Below are positions 41,485 to 48,290 of a stretch of DNA of 64,000 nt, one piece after another. Each line of letters starts with the position of its first letter. Position 1 is the stretch's first letter. Origin of the DNA: Streptomyces sp. ADI96-02 (GTDB lineage Bacteria > Actinomycetota > Actinomycetes > Streptomycetales > Streptomycetaceae); contig NZ_ML123034.1 in NCBI RefSeq assembly GCF_003846185.1, positions 5,468,432 through 5,532,431 of the forward strand, written 5' to 3'. The notes below the pieces were generated by a model. The model was not told the DNA's origin, did no database searches, and saw nothing but the letters and a program-made list of their open reading frames with translations. Both the position numbers and the translations under genes were made by a program.

Positions 41485-42981
41485 TCAGGCGCGGCTGGAG
41501 GAGGGTGCCTCGTTCTGGTTCATCCGGCTGTGGCGGCGGCCGTAGAAGAAGTAGACGGCGATTCCGATCACCATCCAGCCGAAGAAGCGCAGCCAGGTCT
41601 CCGTCGGCAGGTTGAGCATGAGCCACAGGGACGCGAGTGCCGCGACGACGGGCAGGACGGGTACCCACGGTGTGCGGAAGGCCCGGTGCAGGTCGGGGCG
41701 GGTGCGGCGCAGGACGATGATGCTGAGGGACACGACGACGAAGGCGAACAGTGTCCCGATGTTCACGAGTTCAGCCAGCTCGCTGAGGCTGGTGAAGCCC
41801 GCGACGATCGCGATGATGGCGCCCAGCATGATGGTGGGCCGGTGGGGGGTCTTGAACCGTGGGTGTACGTGTGAGAAGAACCGGGGCAGCAGGCCGTCCC
41901 TGCTCATCGCGAAGAACACCCGGGTCTGGCCCAGGAAAAGGATCATGCAGACGGTGGTCAGGCCGATCGCGGCGCCGAAGCTGATGACACCGGCGTAGAA
42001 GGGGTGTCCCGTGGCCTTGAAGGCGTCGGCGAGGGGTGCGTCGATGGAGAGCTCGCGGTAGTTCTGCATGCCGGTGACCACGATGGACACCGCGACGTAC
42101 AGCAGGGTGCAGATGAACAGGGAGGTGAGGATGCCGCGGGGCATGTCGCGCTGCGGGTTCTTGGTCTCTTCCGCGGCGGTGGCGACGACGTCGAAGCCGA
42201 TGAACGCGAAGAAGACGACCGAAGCGCCGGTGAAGATGCCCAGGACACCGAAATTGGACGGCGCCCAGCCGGCCAGCACCTGGATCAGCGGCGAGTTCAG
42301 CCCGGTCCCCGCCTCCACCGCCTGCTGCTTCGGGATGAACGGGCTGTAGTTGCTGCCGGTGATGAGGAAGGCTCCCGCGATGATGACGATGAGGACCACG
42401 GTCACCTTGATGGCGACGACGACCGTGGTGATGCGGGCGGACAGCTTCATGCCCAGCACGAGGATGGCTGTGAGCACCACGATCAGGGCCGCGGCCAGGA
42501 TGTCGAAGCCGAACCCGCCGACGCCTTCACGTCCGCTGAGCGCGTCGGGCAGCACCCACCCGATGTCGTCCATGAGGGAGCGGATATAGCCAGACCAGCC
42601 GACGGCGACCACGGCTGTGCCGAGGGCGAGTTCCAGGATGAGGTCCCAGCCGATGAGCCAGGCGGGCAGTTCACCGAGCGAGGCGTAGGAGAAGGTGTAG
42701 GCGCTGCCGGCCACCGGGACGGTGGAGGCGAACTCGGCGTAGCAGAGCCCGGCGAGCGCACAGACGATACCGGCGACGACGAAGGACAGCGCGGTGGCGG
42801 GTCCGGCGTTGTTCTTCGCGACCGTTCCGGTCAGTACGAAGATCCCGGTGCCGATGATGACGCCGACTCCGAACACGGTCAGGTCCAGGGCGGAGAGCGA
42901 CTTCTTGAGCTGGCGCTCCGGCTCCCCGGTGTCGCGGACCGATTGTTCTACGTTCTTCGTCCTGAACAGACTGTTGCCCAC
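41485..42981 (-). CDS. APC-family cationic amino acid transporter
   Basis: 498-residue membrane protein with twelve to fourteen helices, of the CAT branch of the APC superfamily. Family patterns: LTVFGVGVIIGTGIFVLTG, YAEFASTVPVAGSAYTFSYASLGELPAWLIGWDL, FFAFIGFDVVATAAEETKNPQRDMPRGI and FFAMSRDGLLPRFFSHVHPRFKTPH. It imports amino acids, typically basic ones. Start is GTG 42981 with GGAGAA six bases upstream. It stands alone, with its own terminator-like hairpin downstream. Confidence 0.9.
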   Translation of the reverse strand: MGNSLFRTKNVEQSVRDTGEPERQLKKSLSALDLTVFGVGVIIGTGIFVLTGTVAKNNAGPATALSFVVAGIVCALAGLCYAEFASTVPVAGSAYTFSYASLGELPAWLIGWDLILELALGTAVVAVGWSGYIRSLMDDIGWVLPDALSGREGVGGFGFDILAAALIVVLTAILVLGMKLSARITTVVVAIKVTVVLIVIIAGAFLITGSNYSPFIPKQQAVEAGTGLNSPLIQVLAGWAPSNFGVLGIFTGASVVFFAFIGFDVVATAAEETKNPQRDMPRGILTSLFICTLLYVAVSIVVTGMQNYRELSIDAPLADAFKATGHPFYAGVISFGAAIGLTTVCMILFLGQTRVFFAMSRDGLLPRFFSHVHPRFKTPHRPTIMLGAIIAIVAGFTSLSELAELVNIGTLFAFVVVSLSIIVLRRTRPDLHRAFRTPWVPVLPVVAALASLWLMLNLPTETWLRFFGWMVIGIAVYFFYGRRHSRMNQNEAPSSSRA

Positions 42982-43393
42982 AGAGTTCTCCGGTCGTTGC
43001 TGTCACGCCGTCTGGAGCAAGAACCATCGCTCCGATACGGCGGTCTTTCACGTATCTGGGGGCCTGCGGTCGCCCATCAGTGCTACGGGATGTAGCCCAT
43101 TGGGCGGTGCTGCCCGCGAGGGCGGGCTCTGCGCGCAAACGCCCGGCGACGACAACCCGCCCGCCGCCGCGCCTCGACGGCCGCACCTCCGCCGGCCACC
43201 CGTGGAACGCCCCGCCGCCCGCTCAGGACCTCGGCCGGGGGCGTACACGAAGCGGGAGCGGCAGACGGACACACGCTCTGGACGGTCAGCGGCGCGGGTA
43301 GTCGTGCGCCAACACCGCCTGGCTCCGGCCAGTAGCCCCTGATCCGGCTGCATCCGATGGGTCCGGGCGGGCCGGATCAGGGGGCACGTACCG
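42982..43393. other. 412-bp intergenic region
   Basis: Lies between the start of the APC permease and the stop of the MerR-clamp gene, both on the minus strand. It must contain the permease promoter, which I cannot pick out. A strong hairpin at 43336-43383 sits at the far end. Open frames here are Arg/Pro-rich, lack ribosome sites and have no recognisable product; I do not support any of them. Confidence 0.5.
43336..43383 (-). terminator. Terminator of MerR-clamp gene
   Basis: CCCCTGATCCGGC (43336-43348) and GCCGGATCAGGGG (43371-43383) form a perfect 13-bp stem with a 22-base loop, starting ten bases after the stop of the MerR-clamp gene. Confidence 0.7.
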
Positions 43394-44461
43394 TCAGTCC
43401 TCCAGGCGGACCGGCATCAGGACCGAGAAGGCGCCCTCGTCGTCGGGCCGGCGGATCGCGATCGGCGCTGTGGGAGCGCCGAGCTCCAGAATCAGCCGGT
43501 CCCGGGCCCCGGCGGTCAGCGCGTCCAGCAGGAACTCACGGTTGACGGCAACGCGGTCGGGATCTTCGGCACCCTCGGCGCAGAGGGCCACCGTGCCGCC
43601 ATCCGCCACCCTGAGCACGCTGAGGTCGTGCCCTCCGCCTTCTCCGGGCCGGACCGGACCGGTCCTGAGGGCTTCCCGGAAGGCCGGCACCTCGACGACG
43701 GTGCGGCGCCCCGCGGTCCGGGGGAGGAGGCGACGGTAGTCGGGGAAGTCGTGGTCGAGGCACTGACCGGCCGCCTGCCGGCCGTCGGTCTCCAGTTCCA
43801 CGCGGTCACCGTCGACGGAGAGCCGCACGGGCCCCTCGCCGCCCAGGAGCGCCCGCATCGCGTCGGCGAGCGGGGTGGGCACGATGACCTGCACCCGGGC
43901 CCCGTCGTGCCCGGAGGTGCCGGCCTGCGCGACAGCCATCCGATACCGGTCGGTGGCGACGACGTGAAGGCTCTCGCCCTCGATGTCGAGCAGGACACCA
44001 CCGAGCATCGGCAGCTCCGGGTCGGTGCTCGCCGCGAAACGCACCGCGTCGAGTGCCGCTGCCAGCTCGGGCGCGGCGACGGACACCCGGGCGGTGGCGA
44101 TGCTGAGCGAGGTCATGGCATTCTCCCTCTGATCGAGTAGTGCTCGCAGTGCGGAGAACTCTCCGCGGGCATCGGACAGTCCCTGTTCGAGGCGGCACAG
44201 GTGCGTCTTCAGCAGCTTCCGGACCAGATCGGTGTCCGCGCCGGACCAGCTGGCCAGTACCAGCCGGATGTCCGCCAGCGGCATCCCGGCCCGGCGCAAG
44301 CGGGCCAGTAGCCGGGCCTCCGGCAACTGCTCGGGTTCGTACCAGCGGTAGCCGCTCACCGGGTCCACCCAGGCCGGGACCAGCACCCCGGCACGGTCGT
44401 AGAACCGCAGGGCGCTCACGCCCAAGCCGCTGTCGCGGGCCGTCTCGCCGATGCTGCGCAT
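43394..44461 (-). CDS. MerR-family regulator fused to beta-clamp (DnaN) domains
   Basis: 355 residues. Residues 1-70 are a MerR winged helix (MRSIGETARDSGLGVSALRFYDRAGVL, VSGYRWYEPEQL) followed by a dimerisation helix to about 115. Residues about 120-355 align with domains 2 and 3 of the DNA polymerase III sliding clamp: LGGVLLDIEGESLHVVATDRYRMAV, DHDFPDYRRLLPR, and the C-terminal FSVLMPVRL. Clamp domain 1 is absent, replaced by the MerR module. Start ATG 44461 has GGAGAA upstream. The clamp part may bind effector peptides or ligands or give a ring; its job is unknown. Confidence 0.85.
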   Translation of the reverse strand: MRSIGETARDSGLGVSALRFYDRAGVLVPAWVDPVSGYRWYEPEQLPEARLLARLRRAGMPLADIRLVLASWSGADTDLVRKLLKTHLCRLEQGLSDARGEFSALRALLDQRENAMTSLSIATARVSVAAPELAAALDAVRFAASTDPELPMLGGVLLDIEGESLHVVATDRYRMAVAQAGTSGHDGARVQVIVPTPLADAMRALLGGEGPVRLSVDGDRVELETDGRQAAGQCLDHDFPDYRRLLPRTAGRRTVVEVPAFREALRTGPVRPGEGGGHDLSVLRVADGGTVALCAEGAEDPDRVAVNREFLLDALTAGARDRLILELGAPTAPIAIRRPDDEGAFSVLMPVRLED

Positions 44462-44701
44462 GTCGTTCTCCACACCCAGGACTCTGGCCCCTGCACAAGG
44501 TCGAGGGTCAACCCGGTCCCGGAGACGCCCTCGACACGGTCTTCGGGCAGCCCGGCCGGACAGGGCTGCCGAGACCGGACGCGAGGCTCGCAACAGCCCC
44601 GCGCGGACGCAACCTCGCGGAGAGGCCCCGCAGAGGCCGCCGCCCCCTTCCGAACCAGCGCTTCACCTGGTCGGGGAGGGGGGGGGCGGCGGCGTCGTGG
44701 G

Positions 44702-46231
44702 CTAGATGTCCCGGAAGATCTCGATCTGCGCGCCCACCGAGTTGAGGCGTTCCGCCAGTTCCTCGTAGCCGCGGTTGATCACGTACACGTTGCGGAGTAC
44801 GGAGGTGCCTTCCGCCGCCATCATCGCCAGCAGCACCACCACGGCCGGGCGCAGCGCGGGCGGGCACATCATCTCGGCGGCGCGCCAGCGGGTCGGGCCC
44901 TCGACCAGGACCCGGTGCGGGTCCAGGAGTTGGAGACGGCCGCCGAGGCGGTTGAGGTCGGTGAGGTAGATCGCGCGGTTGTCGTAGACCCAGTCGTGGA
45001 TCAGGGTCTGGCCGTGCGCGGACGCCGCGATGGCCGCGAAGAACGGCACGTTGTCGATGTTGAGCCCGGGGAACGGCATCGGGTGGATCTTGTCGATCGG
45101 CGCTTCCAGCTTGGAGGGCCGCACCGTCAGGTCCACGAGCCGGGTGCGCGCGTTGTCGGCGGCGTACTCCGGGGTGCGGTCGCAGTCGACGCCCATCTCC
45201 TCCAGGACCGCGAGCTCGATCTCCAGGAACTCGATCGGCACCCGGCGGATGGTGAGTTCGGATTCGGTCACCACGGCGGCGGCCAGCAGGCTCATCGCCT
45301 CGACCGGGTCCTCGGAGGGCGAGTAGTCCACGTCCACGTCGATCTGCGGGACTCCGTGGACGGTGAGCGTCGTCGTGCCGACCCCGTCCACCCGAACGCC
45401 CAGCGCCTCCAGGAAGAAGCACAGGTCCTGGACCATGTAGTTGGAGGAGGCGTTGCGGATGACGGTCGTGCCGTCGTGGCGGGCGGCTGCCAGCAGGGCG
45501 TTCTCCGTCACGGTGTCGCCGCGCTCGGTCAGGACGATGGGCCGGTCGGGGGCGACCGCGTGGTCGACCTGCGCGTGGTACAGCCCCTCGGTGGCGGCGA
45601 TCTCCAGGCCGAAGCGGCGCAGCGCGATCATGTGCGGCTCGATCGTGCGGGTGCCGAGGTCGCAGCCGCCCGCGTACGGCAGGGTGAACTGCTCCATCCG
45701 GTGCAGCAGCGGGCCCAGGAACATGATGATGGAGCGGGTGCGGCGCGCGGCGTCGGCGTCGATCGCCTCCATCTCCAACTGCGCGGGCGGCACGATCTCC
45801 AGGTCCACGCCCTCGTTGATCCAGCGGGTGCGCACCCCGATGGAGTTGAGGACCTCCAGCAGCCGGAAGACCTCCTCGATCCTGGCGACCCGGCGCAGCA
45901 CCGTGCGGCCCTTGTTGAGGAGCGAGGCGCATAGCAGTGCGACGCAGGCGTTCTTGCTGGTCTTGACGTCGATGGCACCGGAGAGCCGGCGTCCGCCGAC
46001 GACCCGCAGATGCATGGGGCCGGAGTATCCGAGCGACACGATCTCACTGTCGAGGGCTTCACCGATACGGGCGATCATCTCAAGGCTGATGTTCTGATTG
46101 CCACGCTCGATGCGGTTGACGGCGCTCTGGCTGGTGGCGAGCGCCTCGGCCAACTGCGCCTGTGTCCAGCCCCGGTGCTGACGGGCGTCACGGATGAGCT
46201 TGCCGATGCGTACGAGGTAGTCGTCTGACAT
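44702..46231 (-). CDS. murA: XRE helix-turn-helix fused to MurA-like enolpyruvyl transferase
   Basis: 509 residues. Residues 1-70 are an XRE/Cro helix-turn-helix (IRDARQHRGWTQAQLAEALATSQSAVNRIERGNQNIS). The rest is a full-length EPT fold like UDP-N-acetylglucosamine 1-carboxyvinyltransferase, first committed step of peptidoglycan synthesis. TSKNACVALLCASLL keeps the substrate-binding Lys-Asn pair, and YAGGCDLGTRTIEPH keeps the loop Cys corresponding to E. coli Cys115. Actinobacteria often carry this fusion as a second MurA beside a stand-alone copy, so housekeeping versus regulatory function is open. A palindrome lies 12-27 bp upstream of the ATG; no ribosome site is visible. Confidence 0.86.
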   Translation of the reverse strand: MSDDYLVRIGKLIRDARQHRGWTQAQLAEALATSQSAVNRIERGNQNISLEMIARIGEALDSEIVSLGYSGPMHLRVVGGRRLSGAIDVKTSKNACVALLCASLLNKGRTVLRRVARIEEVFRLLEVLNSIGVRTRWINEGVDLEIVPPAQLEMEAIDADAARRTRSIIMFLGPLLHRMEQFTLPYAGGCDLGTRTIEPHMIALRRFGLEIAATEGLYHAQVDHAVAPDRPIVLTERGDTVTENALLAAARHDGTTVIRNASSNYMVQDLCFFLEALGVRVDGVGTTTLTVHGVPQIDVDVDYSPSEDPVEAMSLLAAAVVTESELTIRRVPIEFLEIELAVLEEMGVDCDRTPEYAADNARTRLVDLTVRPSKLEAPIDKIHPMPFPGLNIDNVPFFAAIAASAHGQTLIHDWVYDNRAIYLTDLNRLGGRLQLLDPHRVLVEGPTRWRAAEMMCPPALRPAVVVLLAMMAAEGTSVLRNVYVINRGYEELAERLNSVGAQIEIFRDI

Positions 46232-46242
46232 GTCGGCAGGCT

Positions 46243-46258
46243 ATCTCAGATATGAGAT
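46243..46258. promoter_or_regulatory. Candidate operator of XRE-MurA gene
   Basis: ATCTCA-GATA-TGAGAT, perfect six-base arms in an A/T-rich patch within otherwise GC-rich DNA, 12-27 bases upstream of the XRE-MurA start. XRE proteins commonly bind such dyads, so autoregulation is a reasonable inference. Confidence 0.5.
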
Positions 46259-46395
46259 GAGAATGCTCTGGGGGTGTGCCGTTCGGGTGACGGGCGTGCA
46301 TGGGCTTGGCAGATGCCCGGCCTCTCCCATCGTCCCTCGCGCGGGAGCGAAGGGCGCGGGGTGCGCGTCCGTACGGGTTCGGGGCCCACGCCGCC

Positions 46396-46431
46396 GGGCC
46401 GGCGGTCACGTCGGGGTGTGACCGCCGGCCC
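46396..46431 (-). terminator. Second tandem terminator hairpin
   Basis: GGGCCGGCGGTCAC (46396-46409) and GTGACCGCCGGCCC (46418-46431): perfect 14-bp stem, eight-base loop. With the hairpin at 46505 it forms a double terminator at the left edge of the accessory segment. Confidence 0.65.
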
Positions 46432-46504
46432 GCGTCGCCGCGGACCGCGCCCCCGGCCGGTTCATGTCCGCTCGACGGGCAGGAGGCGTTCGGATCCCGA
46501 CTGG

Positions 46505-46538
46505 GCGCGGCCCCGGGGCGAGAGTCCCGGGGCCGCGC
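46505..46538 (-). terminator. Terminator of excisionase-like operon
   Basis: GCGCGGCCCCGGG (46505-46517) and CCCGGGGCCGCGC (46526-46538): perfect 13-bp stem, eight-base loop, 18 bp after the stop of the HTH gene on the minus strand. Confidence 0.7.
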
Positions 46539-46556
46539 GTCGGACGGGTGGCGGAT

Positions 46557-46880
46557 TTACGGCATGCTGCCCCCGCCGCTCTTGTCCGTTCCTTCGTCCG
46601 GCTCCTCGGCAGTCCCTTCGTCTGCCTCTTCCTCCAGCTCCGGATCCACGGCGTACAAGGGGTGCTCGTGGATTCCCAGAGCCCGCATCAGCTCGCTGGT
46701 CGACACCCGGTACATGCCGCCGACGCGGAGTACGGGGCAGGGGAACGCGCCCCTTCGATTCAGTCGGTATGCGGTCTCGGTGCAGATTCCGAGTGCACGG
46801 GCCGCCGTCCGCAGATCGATCGCGACCGGCAGATCGAACATCTCGGTGAAGCCCAGCCGGTTCCCGGGCGAGCGCGTCAC
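46557..46880 (-). CDS. Small excisionase/AlpA-like helix-turn-helix protein
   Basis: 107 residues. Residues 18-70 are a MerR/excisionase-type winged helix (LRTAARALGICTETAYRLNRRGAFPCPVLRVGGMYRVSTSELMRALGI), as found in Xis of actinobacterial integrative elements and in AlpA-like regulators. The C-terminal 35 residues are a Glu/Asp-rich acidic tail. The GTG start overlaps the stop of the upstream gene (GTGA). No integrase is seen nearby, so an element-excision role is only a possibility; a DNA-binding regulator of the operon or island is the alternative. Confidence 0.75.
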   Translation of the reverse strand: MTRSPGNRLGFTEMFDLPVAIDLRTAARALGICTETAYRLNRRGAFPCPVLRVGGMYRVSTSELMRALGIHEHPLYAVDPELEEEADEGTAEEPDEGTDKSGGGSMP

Positions 46881-47635
46881 GGCCGCCTCGCAAAGGGGCG
46901 GATCGGCAGGGTTCCGACGCGGCGCCTGGACCGCCGCCGACTCCTGGGGCAGCAGGCCGTCGCTCCGCCCGCGGCCGGAACGAGGGCCTCCTCTCGTACG
47001 TGCTCCGGGCGTACGCGGAAGCGAAGGGGCGCGCGCAGGCCCTCCGGCCCGTCGGGGCGGTCGACCTGTACGTCCAGGGCCTGCTGCGGCGGGACATCGT
47101 CCGTCGTCCGGGCCGCCGGGACGAGGGCCCGGTCCTGGGAGATGCGCTCCACCTGGGTGGAGGGAATCTCCCGCAGGCCCTCACGCGCGAAGTTCCACGC
47201 CCTGTTGCGCGCGGCCTTGACCAGCGGTGTGATGCTGAGAGGGGGCGCCGGGTCCAAGGCCGCCAGCTCGCTGAGCAGGGTCAGGATCATCTCGGCCTCC
47301 ACGTCCGAGCGGTCGGCGCGCAGACGCCCGCAGATGCGATGAACCGTTCCGCTCAGCATCGGCAGCGCCAGCAGGATCACCAGGAGCTTCGCGGTTCCGT
47401 CGGAGGTGGCATCGGCCCGCGCGGCGGCGAGCGCCGCATCCCAGATCGCGGCGGAGAGCCGAGGGTCGGTCTCCGGCCCGTACAGGGCAGTGTGAGCCGC
47501 GGTGGCGGTCAGCTGGACAGGCCCCGCCGCATCCGCGTCCGCCGTGACGGCCAGCACGGGCGCGTCCTTGATCCGGGGGTTGTCGAAGTGCTGCCTCACC
47601 GAGGCGAAGGCACTCGTGTAAGGGGCATAAATCAT
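46877..47635 (-). CDS. Hypothetical protein upstream of excisionase-like gene
   Basis: 252 residues, not recognised. Residues 1-165 look like a normal helical protein (ILTLLSELAALDPAPPLSITPLVKAARNRAWNFAREGLREIP) and recall helical proteins found next to small HTH genes in Streptomyces. From about residue 170 onward the sequence turns Arg/Pro-rich without clear structure, which may be a genuine disordered tail or the result of a frameshift that removed a C-terminal HTH. ATG 47635 has AAAGGGAT seven bases upstream. It is translationally coupled to the HTH gene. Confidence 0.6.
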   Translation of the reverse strand: MIYAPYTSAFASVRQHFDNPRIKDAPVLAVTADADAAGPVQLTATAAHTALYGPETDPRLSAAIWDAALAAARADATSDGTAKLLVILLALPMLSGTVHRICGRLRADRSDVEAEMILTLLSELAALDPAPPLSITPLVKAARNRAWNFAREGLREIPSTQVERISQDRALVPAARTTDDVPPQQALDVQVDRPDGPEGLRAPLRFRVRPEHVREEALVPAAGGATACCPRSRRRSRRRVGTLPIRPFARRP

Positions 47636-47858
47636 GGAATATCCCTTTCTTTGGCCCGAAGAGAGACTCGGGCGGGGGATGGAGAGGTGCTGCGTGCGCG
47701 GTGTCGGCGCCCTGCTTCTGGGACCCATGAGATCCGGACAAAACGGGAAGCAGTCTCAGGCGCCCCACATTTCTACATCTGTGTGCAGCCTTGGACGGTC
47801 GCGGACGGTCTCGAATCCGCCGCTCGGAAACCGGCCTTGTCTGTCCTGAGCGGATAAG

Positions 47859-47884
47859 GGGCGCCCGCCCACGGACGGGCGCCC
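47859..47884 (-). terminator. Hairpin after small Arg-rich gene
   Basis: GGGCGCCCG (47859-47867) and CGGGCGCCC (47876-47884): 9-bp perfect stem with an eight-base loop, 16 bp after the stop of the small gene at 47900. Confidence 0.55.
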
Positions 47885-47899
47885 ATCGGGACCCGAGTG

Positions 47900-48058
47900 T
47901 CAGGCCGTGTCGGAGGACGTGGAGTCCGGGGTCCCGGTCCGCGGGGTCGCGGGAGTCGTCCCCTCGGCCGGGACGGCCGACCGGCGGCGGCGGTCCGGCG
48001 GGAAGCCGGGAGACGTCCTGAGGCGGCTCAGGCGGCGGGTGCGCTGGCGGCTGTTCAT
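47900..48058 (-). CDS. Small Arg-rich hypothetical protein
   Basis: 52 residues: an Arg-rich N-terminus (MNSRQRTRRLSRLRTSPG) and a Thr/Pro/Ser-rich C-terminus ending DSTSSDTA. No homology is evident to me. Support for a real gene is a GGAAGG site upstream of ATG 48058, a hairpin terminator immediately after the stop and the lack of any other gene here. It is divergent from the AfsR-like gene with 232 bp between them. It could be a peptide precursor, a small DNA-binding protein or a spurious frame. Confidence 0.4.
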   Translation of the reverse strand: MNSRQRTRRLSRLRTSPGFPPDRRRRSAVPAEGTTPATPRTGTPDSTSSDTA

Positions 48059-48290
48059 GCTGGAGAGCCTTCCTGATCGGGAACTGTGCCGATCTCGCTC
48101 CTTTCGGCGAGCGGCTGATGCCATCGTGCCCGGCCGGCGAGGCGGGCCGCGGAGCGAAAACTGAGCGGAAACTGAGTCCACGGGGGCGTGAAGGGGCGCA
48201 CGCGTATGAAGCCCGTTACGGCTGCGCACTGATCAAGAGGTGTCGCAAGGCCATTGGGGGCCTCGCGGTCGCGCGGGGAAGGGAAGAGCG

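Larger units (their letters stand above)
46259..46556. other. Intergenic region with two terminator hairpins
   Basis: With the adjacent candidate operator this makes a 325-bp stretch without a gene, between the XRE-MurA start and the stop of the excisionase-like gene. Two perfect hairpins (46396-46431 and 46505-46538) lie in tandem. The remainder probably holds the XRE-MurA promoter. I see no small gene or tRNA. Confidence 0.5.

Noticed and set aside
42982..43393. Small genes in the gap between the APC permease and the MerR-clamp gene
   Set aside because: Open frames on both strands lack ribosome sites and conserved sequence and overlap each other; the region reads as promoter and terminator DNA.
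44675..44690. A run of nine G near the end of the XRE-MurA gene as a phase-variable tract
   Set aside because: It lies outside the coding sequence, after the stop, and is not in a promoter position; long G runs are expected in this composition.
46232..46556. A tRNA or attachment site at the left edge of the island
   Set aside because: I searched for a cloverleaf and for a T-loop-like GTTCGA-type segment and found none; the stems seen are simple terminators.
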